A stretch of DNA of 64,000 nt from Micrococcus sp. (GTDB taxonomy: Bacteria > Actinomycetota > Actinomycetes > Actinomycetales > Micrococcaceae). Made by a program: the position numbers and the translations under genes. Shown in pieces: positions 1 to 8,916 of the stretch; position 1 is the stretch's first letter, and every line of letters starts with the position of its first letter. The stretch covers positions 186,001-250,000 of the forward strand of contig JASBVO010000003.1 in NCBI GenBank assembly GCA_029961105.1, read 5' to 3'. The notes beneath the pieces were generated by a model that searched no databases, was not told where the DNA came from, and saw only the letters and a list, made by a program, of their open reading frames with translations.

Positions 1-15
1 TCGCGCGGACGGGGA

Positions 16-79
16 GGTTACGAGCACGGTGGACGGTGGTCGGCCCGGCGTGTCTCACCGTCCAGCGCGCTCGTGACTC
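16..79. repeat. Palindromic repeat, family A, copy 1
   Basis: Imperfect inverted repeat. The left arm begins GGTTACGAGCACGG and the right arm ends GCGCGCTCGTGACTC. The internal family signature (GGTGAGACACGCCG on the other strand) lies at about 46-59. It overlaps the stop codon of tsaD. Six further family members occur in the window, all in or at the edge of intergenic DNA. Confidence 0.75.
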
Positions 80-1259
80 AGGCCACCAGGGAGATCTCCC
101 CCACCGGCTGTCCCGGGTCCGCCGCAAAGCCCAGTCCGGACGGAGCAACCCCGTCCATCACCAGCTGTGCGCCGAGGGCGGCGACCATGGCGCCGTTGTC
201 CGTGCACAACCGTGGCGGCGGCACGGTCAGCCCGATGCCGGCGGCCGCGCACCGCTCGGCCAGCAGCTCCCGCAGCCGCGAGTTCGCCGCGACGCCGCCG
301 CCGAGCAGCAGGTGCTCGATCCCGTGCTCGGTGCAGGCGCGCACCGCCTTGGCGGTAATGACGTCCGCGACCGCCTCCTGGAAGGACGCGGCGATGTCCG
401 CCGTCGGGATCTGCTCGTCCGGCACCCCGGCGGCCTCGAACTGCTCCACGCACCGGGCCACGGCGGTCTTCAGGCCGGAGAAGGACCAGTCGTGCCGGTG
501 CTTGCCGGGTTCCTCCGCGGTGCCCACGAACTTCGGGGCGCTGAGCCCGCGCGGGAACCGGAACGCCGCGGGGTTCCCCTGGCGGGCGAGCCGGTCGATC
601 ACCGGGCCACCGGGGTAACCGGCCCCGAGCAGCCGGGCGACCTTGTCGTAGGCCTCGCCGGCGGCGTCGTCGATGGTGGAGCCGAGCAGTTCCACGTCCG
701 TGGTGAGCCGGTTGACCCGCAGGATCTCGGTGTGCCCGCCGGACACGAGCAGCGCGCCCAGGTGCTCGGGCAGCGGGTTCGTCCCGCCATCGCCGGAACC
801 CACGACGACGGCCGGTCCGGTCCCGCTGCCGCCGACCGGCCCCGTGCCGGTCACCTCGTCCAGCATCCCCACGCCGACGTGCGCGACCAGGTGGTTGATG
901 CCGTAGAGGGGCTTGCCGGCGGCCAGGGCCAGGGCCTTGGCGCCGGCGACGCCGACCATGAGCGCCCCGGCCAGCCCGGGCCCGGAGGTCACGGCGATCG
1001 CGTCGATGTCCTGCAGCGTCACGCCGGCGGTGTCCAGGGCCTGCTGCAGCGTGGGGATGAACTCCTCGAGGTGGGCGCGGGCCGCGATCTCCGGGATGAC
1101 GCCGCCGAAGCGCACGTGCTCCTCCATCGAGGAGGCCACCGCGTTGGCCAGCAGCTCGGTCCCGCGGACGATCCCGAAGCCGGTCTCGTCACAGGAGGAC
1201 TCGATGCCGAGCACGAGCGGGGCGAAGGTGGTGTCAGTGGCCGCAGGCATGCACACCAT
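78..1259 (-). CDS. tsaD: tRNA threonylcarbamoyladenosine transferase TsaD
   Basis: TsaD, with TsaB and TsaE, installs threonylcarbamoyl on A37 of ANN-decoding tRNAs in the cytoplasm. At 393 residues it is slightly longer than usual. Family marks are [10 protein letters not shown] near residues 18-27, [12 protein letters not shown] near 92, the metal-binding NHLVAH (His123 and His127) and VSGGHTEIL near 172-180. A Gly-rich insert of about 25 residues (roughly 137-162) between the His pair and VSGGH explains the extra length. The ATG at 1259 is 10 bp after the upstream gene's stop, so the two are probably co-transcribed; the ATG at 1250 is also possible. Its usual neighbours tsaB and rimI lie far away in this window. 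Confidence 0.96.
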   Translation of the reverse strand: MVCMPAATDTTFAPLVLGIESSCDETGFGIVRGTELLANAVASSMEEHVRFGGVIPEIAARAHLEEFIPTLQQALDTAGVTLQDIDAIAVTSGPGLAGALMVGVAGAKALALAAGKPLYGINHLVAHVGVGMLDEVTGTGPVGGSGTGPAVVVGSGDGGTNPLPEHLGALLVSGGHTEILRVNRLTTDVELLGSTIDDAAGEAYDKVARLLGAGYPGGPVIDRLARQGNPAAFRFPRGLSAPKFVGTAEEPGKHRHDWSFSGLKTAVARCVEQFEAAGVPDEQIPTADIAASFQEAVADVITAKAVRACTEHGIEHLLLGGGVAANSRLRELLAERCAAAGIGLTVPPPRLCTDNGAMVAALGAQLVMDGVAPSGLGFAADPGQPVGEISLVA

Positions 1260-1269
1260 TCTAGGAAGC

Positions 1270-1668
1270 TCAGGAGAGCGGCACCGGCCACCAGTCGGTG
1301 CCCCGGGCGTCCGCGGCCTCGGGCGCGACTGCGGCGGTGGGGAACACCAGGTCCGCGGACTCGGCCCAGCGGCCGCAGTCCTGCAGCACGAGCCAGGGGG
1401 CGTCCTCGTCCTCGGGGGCGAGCACGGAACCGGCGCGGGCCAGCAACGTCCCGCCGTCGCGCGCGAAGACCCCGGCGATCAGGCCGCTGACGCGAACGGT
1501 GCCCGCTCCGGAGACCAGGGCGTCCTCGAGCACCCCGTGGATGTCCACGGTGACGCCGGCCGGGACGTCCAGGTGGCCGGAGACGGAGCCGGTGAAGAGG
1601 GTGGAGACCGCAGGGGTGCCGTCCAGGACAGTGACCGAACCTGGGGACTGACCTGCGTTTTTCCACAT
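1270..1668 (-). CDS. Hypothetical protein with bactofilin-like repeats
   Basis: A 132-residue protein I do not recognise by name. Its central part has alternating short beta-strand periodicity with turn glycines ([18 protein letters not shown] and [15 protein letters not shown]), reminiscent of bactofilin or polymer-forming beta-helix domains. There is no signal peptide or membrane segment. It ends 10 bp before tsaD, suggesting a shared transcript. The bactofilin link is a reading of repeat pattern only. Confidence 0.6.
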   Translation of the reverse strand: MWKNAGQSPGSVTVLDGTPAVSTLFTGSVSGHLDVPAGVTVDIHGVLEDALVSGAGTVRVSGLIAGVFARDGGTLLARAGSVLAPEDEDAPWLVLQDCGRWAESADLVFPTAAVAPEAADARGTDWWPVPLS

Positions 1669-1761
1669 GCTCTCGAGGCTATTGAGGCACCTGTGTCCGG
1701 CGCCACCTGAGTCGATGGGGAGAGCTACCCATTGACGGATCCGCTCACCATTGGTATGAGC

Positions 1762-1806
1762 CGGCCGGACGGACCTGTGGTTCCGGGGCGGCTAGCAGTC
1801 CGGCCG
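1762..1806 (-). terminator. Inverted repeat at end of flhA-linked transcript
   Basis: CGGCCGGAC (1762-1770) and GTCCGGCCG (1798-1806) form a perfect 9-bp inverted repeat, with a smaller GGACC/GGTTCC hairpin inside. It straddles the stop codon of the last gene downstream of flhA. No T-run follows, as is common in high-GC actinobacteria, so termination is an inference. Confidence 0.45.
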
Positions 1807-2244
1807 TCCCCGCAGGGCGGGGGCCTCGCCGGAATCGTCGCCCTCACCATAACCAGTGCAGGCCCAGGCGGCATAGTCGGTCAGGGCGGTGAGTTCCCGG
1901 CGCCACGCGGCGCCGTCCTCCCCCTCGAAGAGCCACTGGGGCGCTCCGAGGTCCAGGGCGGTGGCCGCCATCTGTGCCTGCGGGGCGGTCTCGGCCAGCC
2001 GGTAGAGCTCATGCACGTGCCGCTCGAACCGCAGGGTCCGCCGGGCCAGGGCGAGCTGCCCGGCCATCGACTCCCGAGCTGCCCGGTCCGCGAGCGCCTC
2101 GCCCAGTTCCAGCAGCAGCTCCTCCACGGCGGTCAGGAGCGAGCCCTCGCCGCTGTGGTCTGCCCGGTACTCGGCGGCGATGTCCTGCCAGGTCTCGACG
2201 ATTCCACGGCGAAGGTCCTCCGGGTCCTGGATGTCGTGCACCAT
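1792..2244 (-). CDS. Hypothetical protein at end of flhA operon
   Basis: An acidic, helical protein of about 150 residues starting MVHDIQDPEDL, unrecognised. No signal peptide, membrane helix or catalytic motif is visible. It follows the flhA and Gly/Pro-rich genes in the same direction. The frame is open upstream to a GTG at 2403, 4 bp after the preceding stop, but that extension is Arg/Pro-rich and looks non-coding. I prefer the ATG at 2244, which has AGGA four bases upstream. An ATG at 2280 also exists. Possible roles as a flagellar accessory protein rest only on position. Confidence 0.5.
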   Translation of the reverse strand: MVHDIQDPEDLRRGIVETWQDIAAEYRADHSGEGSLLTAVEELLLELGEALADRAARESMAGQLALARRTLRFERHVHELYRLAETAPQAQMAATALDLGAPQWLFEGEDGAAWRRELTALTDYAAWACTGYGEGDDSGEAPALRGRPDC

Positions 2245-2407
2245 GGGATCCTGACGGTCCTGGGTCGGCGTGCGGTTCATACCACAGGACATGCGCAGAC
2301 CGGGACCGGCGGCCGTCGGTTCCGTGCGCAGGCTGTGGGACGTACGGGGACCGCGGGGGCTGGGAAGGCTGCGGGCACCGCGGGGACGGATGCGTCGGCG
2401 CACGGGC

Positions 2408-3943
2408 TCAGCCGACGTACTGGACCGGATAGCCCAGTTCCTGGACGGTCCCCGGGCTCGAGGTTACGGTCCGTGCCACCGAGACCAGTGAGGACGGCTG
2501 GACCACCCTGGCGACCTGGTGCACCCAGGCCTGGGTGTCGGCATGCTTGCGCGAGGCGTCGACGGCCAGGACCAGTCGCATCGGCTGGTACCGGGGCAAT
2601 CCCTCGGCCAGGCGGACGACGTTCGAGCCGTCACCGAGTCCGTAGCAGACCACGTTCGCGCCCGGCTGGCCACCGTTGAGCACGCCGGCCGCCGACCAGC
2701 GCCGGTGCCCGCACTTCTCGGCCGCCTCTACCGCGTCGTCCAGCAACCCCACGTACACCACCGTGGGCCGTCCGGACTCACGGGGCCGCCCGGGCTGTTC
2801 CGCGTCCGTGCCATCCGGCCACTCCGCGTCCGGTCCCGTGGCGCCCGCCTGCCGGGTGGTGTTCCCGACGGCGGCGCTCGCCTCCCCGGGGCGGACGTCC
2901 CGTCGCGGCGTCTCGGCGGCCCCGCCCCTGGCATTTCCGCGCGCGGCATGCCGATCGAGCGCGCCGGCGCCTGGCCACGGGGCCGCCTCCGCGCTGACGG
3001 CGGCATCCCGGTCATCCGGCGGGGGCTCCACGGCTGCCAGCGGCGAATCCGTGGCGGACGAACCGGTCGGGAGCGAGCCCGTGAGCGGCCCGCTGATGGC
3101 CGACCCGGCGGAGTCCGGCCCCGTGGAGTCCGGCCCGGTGGAGGCCGGCCCGGTGGATCTCGGCGCGTCGGTCATGGGCGGACGCACCGATGACCCGCCG
3201 GTGGCCGACCGGTCGCGGTCACGAGGCGTCGCGTCCGGCGTGGATCCATCCTCCGGCGGCGCGGCGCGGTCGAGCAGGGCGACGAACTCCGGGTCGTCCG
3301 TGGCGAAGGCCGGACCCGCCGGCAGGTCGAGCTCAGGATCCTGCAGCAGCGCGTAGGCCGCATTCAGCCCGGGGCCGCCCGCGAGCACCCGGGCGGGGAT
3401 CGCCTCGGGGCGCCAGCCGGGGAGCTCGTCGACGGTCTCCGGGTTGTACCCAGTGACCGCGCCGCCGCCCGGGACGCGGACGCCCGGGCGGCCAGCGGGG
3501 CCGCCGCCCGGCCCGCCCGGCGAGGCGCCGGGCATGCCTGCACCGGCGGCGCCGACCGCCCCACCGGTACCACTGTCGGTGACTCCACCCGCCACGCCAG
3601 GAGCACGTCCACCCGCCGGAGCACTCGCGGACGGGTCGATGATGCGCCCGGTGACCGGGCCGTCGTCGGGCCCGGACGTTCCGGACCTCCGGGCGCCCAC
3701 GGTGCCCTGGTCGGCCTCCGTGCCCTTGCCGCCGCGGCGGGGGGTCCGGTGGGAGGTGCTGTACTTCCCGGGCGTCTCCGGGGGGTGGGCCTCGGCGCGG
3801 TAACTGAGGAAGACGCCGGCGGGGGTCTCCTCACGGACGCTGTAGATCGAGTAGGTGGTTCCGGGACGGAAGTACCGCTCGGCGGCAGCCTCGAGGTCCT
3901 TCAGGGACTCGGCTGTGACCTGCCTACGCCAGCGCACGGTCAC
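2408..3943 (-). CDS. Low-complexity protein downstream of flhA, possibly degenerate FlhF-like
   Basis: 511 residues. Residues 1-55 form a compact domain (ESLKDLEAAAERYF, GTTYSIYSVREETPAG) faintly like the N-terminal domain of FlhF. Residues about 60-385 are low-complexity Gly/Pro/Thr/Asp/Ser. The last 120 residues fold as an alpha/beta segment (VVYVGLLDDAVEAAEKCGH, MRLVLAVDASRKHADTQAWV). There is no P-loop (GxxxxGKT), so it cannot be a functional FlhF GTPase. It overlaps the end of flhA by 20 bp, so the two are translationally coupled. Call: an unknown flagellar-operon protein; the FlhF relationship is speculative. Confidence 0.7.
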   Translation of the reverse strand: MTVRWRRQVTAESLKDLEAAAERYFRPGTTYSIYSVREETPAGVFLSYRAEAHPPETPGKYSTSHRTPRRGGKGTEADQGTVGARRSGTSGPDDGPVTGRIIDPSASAPAGGRAPGVAGGVTDSGTGGAVGAAGAGMPGASPGGPGGGPAGRPGVRVPGGGAVTGYNPETVDELPGWRPEAIPARVLAGGPGLNAAYALLQDPELDLPAGPAFATDDPEFVALLDRAAPPEDGSTPDATPRDRDRSATGGSSVRPPMTDAPRSTGPASTGPDSTGPDSAGSAISGPLTGSLPTGSSATDSPLAAVEPPPDDRDAAVSAEAAPWPGAGALDRHAARGNARGGAAETPRRDVRPGEASAAVGNTTRQAGATGPDAEWPDGTDAEQPGRPRESGRPTVVYVGLLDDAVEAAEKCGHRRWSAAGVLNGGQPGANVVCYGLGDGSNVVRLAEGLPRYQPMRLVLAVDASRKHADTQAWVHQVARVVQPSSLVSVARTVTSSPGTVQELGYPVQYVG

Positions 3944-5984
3944 CGCCCACCGTGGAGGCCGTCCTCACCTGCAGGCCGGGCTGGGCGGAGGCCTCCGTGT
4001 AGGACAGCACGGCCACGTCCACGGACCAGGAGTCCAGCTTGCGGGCCAGGTCGGCACGCAGGGACTCCCCGCACACGAGCACCGGCTGCTCCCCCTCGGC
4101 CACCCGGGCGGCCACGGCGGTGCGTACCCCGTCGGCGAGCCGGTTGAAGACCTCCAGGGAACCGGTGATGGTCGAGCCCTCCGGCCCGGTGCGCAGTCCC
4201 TCCAGCAGTCCCTGCTCGAACACCGGGTCCAGGGTGATCGCGGTGAGCACGCCGTCCACGGCCGCCCGCTCGGCGATCACCGGGGCCAGTGCCAGCCGGC
4301 ACGCCTCCACGAGGTGCTCGACGACCTTGGACGTCCCGGCCCGCTGCGCGATGGTCTCGAGGATGCGGGGCAGGTCGTTGATCGGCACGCCCTCGGCCAG
4401 CAGCCCCTGCAGCACCTGGTGGACGGTGGAGGCCGGCACCAGCGCCGGCACCACGTCCTCCACGGTCTCCGGGGAGTCGGCGGCGACGGCATCCAGCATG
4501 GTCTGCACGTCGGCGCGGGACAGCAGTCGGGCGGCATGGCGCTCCAGCACGCTGGCCAGCTGGGTGGTCACCACGGTGGTGCGGTCGAACACGGCGGAAC
4601 CGGCCATCTCCGCGGTGGTGCGCATCTCCTCCGGGATCCACTTGCCGTCCAGGCCGAAGACCGCCTCGCGGGTGGGGGCGCCGGGCAGGGCGGCGAGGTC
4701 CCCGCCCAAGGCCAGCAGCCGGCGGGCGGGCGCCTGGCCCTGCGCCGCCGTCGTGCCGGCGATGAGGATGCGGTAGGTGCCGGGGGCGAGCTCGACGTTG
4801 TCCCGGGTGCGGACCTGAGGGATGACCAGGCCCAGGGACAGGGCCATCTGTTCGCGCACCCCGCGGATGCGGGCGACCAGGTCGTCCGGGGAACCGTTGG
4901 CCAGGTCCACGATGTCCGTGGCCAGGTGCACCTCCACCGGGGAGGTGCGCATCCGGTTCATGAGGTCCTGGCCGGGGTCGGTGGCCGGTCCGGGCTGGGA
5001 CCGCTCCTCGGCCTCTTGCCGCTCGGCCTCGGCGGCCTCCTGGGCGCGCGCCTTGCCGGCGGCGCGGCCGGCGAGGACCAGCGCCACGCCCAGGATCGCG
5101 AAGGTCAGGAACGGCATGCCCGGGATCAGTCCCATGGCGATCGCGGCGACTCCGGCCACCACGAGCGGGGTGGAGAACTGGGAGAGCTGCCGGGCGGTGG
5201 AGGTGCCCAGGTCCTCCTCGGCGGTGGAGCGGGTGACGATCATGCCGGTGGCCACGGCCATCAGCACCGAGGGGATGATCGTGACCAGGCCGTCGCCGAT
5301 GGACAGCAGCGCGAAGGTCTCCAGGGACTCCATCAGTTCCATGCCGTGCATCAGCATGCCGACCACCACGCCACCGACGAGGTTGATCACCAGGATGATG
5401 ATGCCGGCGATGGCATCGCCCTTGACGAACTTCGAGGCGCCGTCCATGGCACCGTAGAAGTCGGCCTCCGCCGTGACGTCGCCGCGGCGCTTGCGGGCCT
5501 GTTCCTCGGTGATGAGCCCGGCGGCGAGGTCCGCGTCGATCGCCATCTGCTTGCCCGGCATCGCGTCCAGGGTGAAGCGGGCACCCACCTCGGCCACGCG
5601 CTCGGCGCCCTTGGTGATCACCACGAACTGTATGACCACCAGGATCAGGAACACCACGAAGCCGATGACCATGTTGCCGCCCACGGCCACCTGCCCGAAG
5701 GCCTCGATCACCTGGCCGGCGTGGGCCTCCCCCAGCACCAGGCGCGTCGAGGCCACGTTGATGCCCAGCCGCAGCATGGTGGCCGCCAGCAGCAACGAGG
5801 GGAAGATCGAGAAGTCCAGCGGGCGCTTGACGAACATGGTGTTCAGCAGGATCACCAGGGACAGCGAGATGGAGATGACAATCAGCACGTCGAGCAGCGG
5901 TGCGGGTACGGGCACGACCAGCAGCAGCACGATCAGCACGAAGCCGATCGGCATCGCCAGGGGCTTCAGCTTCGCCAGGTTCAC
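3924..5984 (-). CDS. flhA: Flagellar export apparatus protein FlhA
   Basis: 686 residues, full length. FlhA is the membrane gate of the flagellar type III export apparatus; its cytoplasmic ring receives substrates and chaperones. The N-terminal half has multiple membrane helices beginning near residue 10, followed by the family signature FSIFPSLLLAATMLRLGINVASTR (around 58-82). The C-terminal half is the soluble substrate-binding domain. Start ATG has an upstream AGGAGG-like site. Usually flhA follows flhB directly; here 4.2 kb of unrelated genes separate them, so flhA must use its own promoter. A GCATACAGG element 41 bp upstream is a candidate. Confidence 0.97.
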   Translation of the reverse strand: MNLAKLKPLAMPIGFVLIVLLLVVPVPAPLLDVLIVISISLSLVILLNTMFVKRPLDFSIFPSLLLAATMLRLGINVASTRLVLGEAHAGQVIEAFGQVAVGGNMVIGFVVFLILVVIQFVVITKGAERVAEVGARFTLDAMPGKQMAIDADLAAGLITEEQARKRRGDVTAEADFYGAMDGASKFVKGDAIAGIIILVINLVGGVVVGMLMHGMELMESLETFALLSIGDGLVTIIPSVLMAVATGMIVTRSTAEEDLGTSTARQLSQFSTPLVVAGVAAIAMGLIPGMPFLTFAILGVALVLAGRAAGKARAQEAAEAERQEAEERSQPGPATDPGQDLMNRMRTSPVEVHLATDIVDLANGSPDDLVARIRGVREQMALSLGLVIPQVRTRDNVELAPGTYRILIAGTTAAQGQAPARRLLALGGDLAALPGAPTREAVFGLDGKWIPEEMRTTAEMAGSAVFDRTTVVTTQLASVLERHAARLLSRADVQTMLDAVAADSPETVEDVVPALVPASTVHQVLQGLLAEGVPINDLPRILETIAQRAGTSKVVEHLVEACRLALAPVIAERAAVDGVLTAITLDPVFEQGLLEGLRTGPEGSTITGSLEVFNRLADGVRTAVAARVAEGEQPVLVCGESLRADLARKLDSWSVDVAVLSYTEASAQPGLQVRTASTVGGDRALA

Positions 5985-6024
5985 GGGTCCTCCTACGGTG
6001 CGGGGATCCGGATCTCCCCCTTCC

Positions 6025-6060
6025 TGTATGCACCGATGGTGAACCCGGCGGTCCGGTTCC
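6025..6060 (-). promoter_or_regulatory. Candidate flhA promoter, GGAACC-N23-GCATA
   Basis: On the minus strand, GGAACC (6060-6055) is followed after 23 bp by GCATACA (6031-6025), 41 bp before the flhA start. The same two-part pattern precedes fliM, flgB and the unknown gene at 42872. It is inferred from recurrence in this window, not from a known consensus. Confidence 0.4.
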
Positions 6061-6142
6061 GGCAGGCCGGGGTCTGGCGGACGGGGTCCCGCGGTCCGGG
6101 CACGACGACGGCCGGGCGCCTCGTGCGGAGGACGCCCGGCTA

Positions 6143-6331
6143 TCGTCGCCGGTCAGCGGCACGCCCCTGCGGACGCGGAGAGGCCGGCGTCGGGGGCCAC
6201 CACCCGGCCGTCGTCGCCGGTCAGCGGCACGCCCCTGCGGAAGGGGCGGGGCCGGCGTCGGGGGCCATCCCCCGGCCGTCGTCGCCGGTCAGCGGCACGC
6301 CCCTGCGGAAGGGGCGGGGCCGGCGTCGGGG
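6143..6331. repeat. Three tandem 68-bp repeats
   Basis: Units start TCGTCGCCGGTCAGCGGCAC at 6143, 6211 and 6279, a period of exactly 68 bp. Units 2 and 3 are almost identical; unit 1 differs around GCGGAGAGGCC. Units 2 and 3 contain a hairpin CGCCCC-TGCGGAA-GGGGCG. The block fills the gap between the SLH-esterase stop and flhA and may act as a terminator array. The end motif GCCGGCGTCGGGGG recurs near 39455, also just past a stop codon. Confidence 0.85.
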
Positions 6332-6332
6332 G

Positions 6333-7847
6333 CTACCGACCGGCCAGGACCTGGGCGAGCTTCTCCGGGCCGGAGGGCGAGATCTCCCAGTGGTCCATGC
6401 CCGGCTTGATGGTCAGGGAGGTCTGCAGTCCCTGGTCCGTGTAGAACTTGTGGCCGAGCCTGGCCGCGCGCACGGCGTCGTAGTCCCCGGAGGCCCCACC
6501 GGCCGCGGGGGTGTCGTCGGCGCCGACCACCCAGTGCATCTGGAAGTTCTTCTTCAGGGCATCGGAGATGGGACGCAACGGCTTGTCCTGCCCGTAGACG
6601 CCGCCACCGGCCACGATGACCGCGGCCCCGCCGGTCCACCCGGCCGAATGGGAGTTCATCATGTGCTCGGCCACCGTGTCCGCGCCCCCGGAGTACCCGG
6701 TCCAGTACACCTGGTTCAGGTCCAGGTCGTACTTCGTCCCCAGGTCCTGGAGCAGGTCCGCGGCCCACTGGCTCGAGCTGTCCTTCCTCCACCAGGTGTT
6801 GGTGGAGCGGTCCGGGGTGTGCGGGACGACGAGCATCAGGTCATGCTGCTCGGCCAGCTCCACGTAGTCCGGGATGAAGGACCACTTCTGGTCCTTGTAC
6901 TCCCAGCCGCCGTCACCGTGCAGGTGGATCATGATGCCGTGCGGCGCGGATCCGTCGAGGTGGTCGGCGTACAGGTGGTACTGGGAGCTGACCGTGCCGT
7001 TGCTGTAGGTGATGCCCAGGGCGTCCCGGTAGGTGCCGCCGGAGCCCCCCGTGGCATTCGCCCCGCTGCTGTGCACCGGTGTGGAGGCCTGGTAGGCCGG
7101 AGGGGCGCCATGGGTGCGGGTCTCCATGGCGTACATGAAGCGGGCTGCCTCGCCACGGGTCACCGCCTGGCCGGGCCGGAACGTGCCGTCGGTATAGCCG
7201 CCGACCAACTGGGTGTCCTCGAGCCAGGCGGAGGCTCGGTAGAAGGCACTGCTCGGCTCCATGTCGGTGAACGGGGAGGTACCCGGGGCCGTGTAGCCGG
7301 CCTCCCCGGACATGCCGTGCAGGAACGAGGCGAGCTGCCCCCGGGTGATCGGGTCGTTGAACCCGAAGGCGCCGTTGCCGTAGCCACTGGTGTAGCCCTT
7401 TGCGTGCATCCAGGAGATGGCCTCGAACCCGGCGCCGCCGGGGTTGACGTCGGTGAAGGCGGAGGTGGCACTCGGCTTATGGGTGTCCCCGGAGAGCCGG
7501 TACAGGAACTGGGCGGTCTCCCCGCGGGTGATCTGCCGGCCCTTGCGGAAGGTGTTGTCGGTATAGCCGGCGGTGATGCCCTCGCAGCGCATCCAGGTGA
7601 TGGCGGTGTAGAAGCTGCTCCCGGGCCGGGCGTCCGTGAAGTCCGGGGTGGAGCAGGCCGTGACGGGCGCGGCGGGGACCGTGACGGGCGCGGCGGGGGC
7701 GGCGGTTGCCGGTGGTGCGGTGGCCGCGGTGGCGCCGGTGAGCGTGAGTGCCACCACGGCTCCGGCCAGGGGCCGGGACAGGGCCCGGGTCAGGGGCTTG
7801 GTGCGTCTGGCCGGTGCCGTGGATGCGGTGGGAGTGACGTGGGTCAT
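6333..7847 (-). CDS. Secreted esterase with three SLH-type repeats
   Basis: 504 residues. An N-terminal signal region (basic residues 14-26, hydrophobic 28-50, AxA sites) is followed by three SLH-like repeats of about 60 residues (65-245; motifs GYTDNTF, GYGNGAF, GYTDGTF and ITRGE/VTRGE), which usually anchor proteins to the cell envelope. A Ser-rich linker leads to a C-terminal alpha/beta hydrolase domain (about 285-504) like PHB-depolymerase or feruloyl-esterase-type proteins: GYSGG nucleophile Ser386, a likely Asp at 443/444 and His486 (MDHWE). The start at 7847 has AGAAGGA upstream. It sits inside the flagellar locus between flhB and flhA, probably as cargo. The substrate is unknown. Confidence 0.85.
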   Translation of the reverse strand: MTHVTPTASTAPARRTKPLTRALSRPLAGAVVALTLTGATAATAPPATAAPAAPVTVPAAPVTACSTPDFTDARPGSSFYTAITWMRCEGITAGYTDNTFRKGRQITRGETAQFLYRLSGDTHKPSATSAFTDVNPGGAGFEAISWMHAKGYTSGYGNGAFGFNDPITRGQLASFLHGMSGEAGYTAPGTSPFTDMEPSSAFYRASAWLEDTQLVGGYTDGTFRPGQAVTRGEAARFMYAMETRTHGAPPAYQASTPVHSSGANATGGSGGTYRDALGITYSNGTVSSQYHLYADHLDGSAPHGIMIHLHGDGGWEYKDQKWSFIPDYVELAEQHDLMLVVPHTPDRSTNTWWRKDSSSQWAADLLQDLGTKYDLDLNQVYWTGYSGGADTVAEHMMNSHSAGWTGGAAVIVAGGGVYGQDKPLRPISDALKKNFQMHWVVGADDTPAAGGASGDYDAVRAARLGHKFYTDQGLQTSLTIKPGMDHWEISPSGPEKLAQVLAGR

Positions 7848-7958
7848 GCGCGTTCCTTCTGTCGTCCGTTTCAGGCGCAGGGGAACAGCCCTCCGACATC
7901 CCCTCAGTGCCGTATGCACCTTATGGATGCACGGCCGACGGCTTTGGCTCCGTGACAG

Positions 7959-7985
7959 AAAATCCCCGCGACGCCGTACCGATAA
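7959..7985 (+). promoter_or_regulatory. Sigma-28-type promoter of the HECAH protein gene
   Basis: AAAA (7959-7962), exactly 15 bp, then ACCGATAA (7978-7985). The flagellar sigma consensus is TAAA-N15-GCCGATAA. The promoters of fliC and flgN in this window have the same geometry. It lies 59 bp upstream of the ATG at 8045. Confidence 0.65.
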
Positions 7986-8044
7986 GAGGGGTACTGGCAC
8001 CTGCCAGCGTCGGGAACAGTACGGGGCGAGGGAGGAAGCCGGCG

Positions 8045-8707
8045 ATGCAGAACGCACGGCTCGGGTTCGGCCTAGTCACCGTGATAACCGCACTGTTGCT
8101 GGCCCCTGCCGCGGGGGCGGCTGGAAACCCCGGCAACTCCCCGGGTGATGGGTTGAAATTCACAACTGTGAGCCCTGATGACAGTGATGTAACTCACGTG
8201 ACCAGCGCGCCCAGCGGGACAAATGTGACAAGCGATGCCGAAGTGACCGACGCTCTCGCGCGGATCCAGGCCGTCATCGCTCCGTGGTGCGGCGAGGTAC
8301 CGCTCACCGTCCGTAAGGGTTCCGGGGGCGAGGCGGGGTTCACGACGTCCTGGCATCCCCTCTTCGCCCGCGGCGACGACGTCACCGAGTACATCGAGAT
8401 CGGGCTTGCCCGGCCCGCGGACCACCCGGCGACGCGCGCCGTGGTCCTCCACGAGTGCGCACACATCCTGCAGTACCGCGCCTACGGCTACGACTGGGCG
8501 GCCTTGGACAGCGCCATGCGGCATGTCTACCCGGACGGTCCGCACTCCCCCGTCGAGCACATGGCCGACTGCATGTCCGAGGTCATGGGCGCCGAACGCC
8601 AAGGCCGCTCCGACGACGGCCAGTGGTACGGCACTGGCTACGGCGGGAGTTGCAGTCCGCAGCAGCTCGACGCCGCCGCGCAGGTAGTGGATGGGCGGCG
8701 GTTGTAG
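8045..8707 (+). CDS. Secreted HECAH-motif protein, putative metallopeptidase
   Basis: 220 residues with a Sec signal peptide (residues 1-26, cleavage after AGA). Residues 136-140 are HECAH, matching the HExxH zinc-site pattern, followed by AYGYDWAALD and a later PVEHMADCMSE segment that could supply further ligands. Cysteines may form disulphides. A gene at 57570 encodes a longer SLH-bearing relative with HECMH. The start has GAGGGAGGAA upstream. The promoter is of sigma-28 type, so expression is probably coupled to late flagellar genes. The peptidase activity and substrate are inferred; no named family is claimed. Confidence 0.75.
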   Translation: MQNARLGFGLVTVITALLLAPAAGAAGNPGNSPGDGLKFTTVSPDDSDVTHVTSAPSGTNVTSDAEVTDALARIQAVIAPWCGEVPLTVRKGSGGEAGFTTSWHPLFARGDDVTEYIEIGLARPADHPATRAVVLHECAHILQYRAYGYDWAALDSAMRHVYPDGPHSPVEHMADCMSEVMGAERQGRSDDGQWYGTGYGGSCSPQQLDAAAQVVDGRRL

Positions 8708-8751
8708 GCACGTGCCGCCGGCTTCCGCCTCCTGCCCCTTCCACGGTGCCG

Positions 8752-8814
8752 CATCCATGTGACACGGATTGGCGCTCAAAGAGCCGGGAAGCGCAGAAAC
8801 GTGTCACATCGATG
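8752..8814. repeat. Palindromic repeat, family B, copy 1
   Basis: Inverted repeat: CATCCATGTGACACGG at the left and its partner CGTGTCACATCGATG at the right end, with about 20 of 25 arm positions matching. It lies 102 bp upstream of the AbiEi/DUF559 gene. The right arm (GAAGCGCAGAAACGTGTCAC) is repeated exactly, in the same orientation, in copy 2 downstream of that gene. Confidence 0.8.
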
Positions 8815-8916
8815 CGCGTTGTCCGTGTCCTCCACAGGCTCCACCGCCCCGGCAGGTCTCCCCCATCGGGCTGGACCGGCCACCATGAACGGCACTGCCT
8901 CCTCGTCAATGGAGGA

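Noticed and set aside
1732-1760. TTGACG-N17-TATGAG, a good sigma-70-type promoter on the plus strand
   Set aside because: It points into the 3-prime end of minus-strand genes with no plus-strand gene behind it; likely chance.
3855-7955. A 4.1-kb open frame on the plus strand
   Set aside because: It is antisense to flhA and the SLH-esterase, whose frames have clear homology; the antisense product is repetitive Gly/His/Arg without domains, an artefact of high-GC codon bias.
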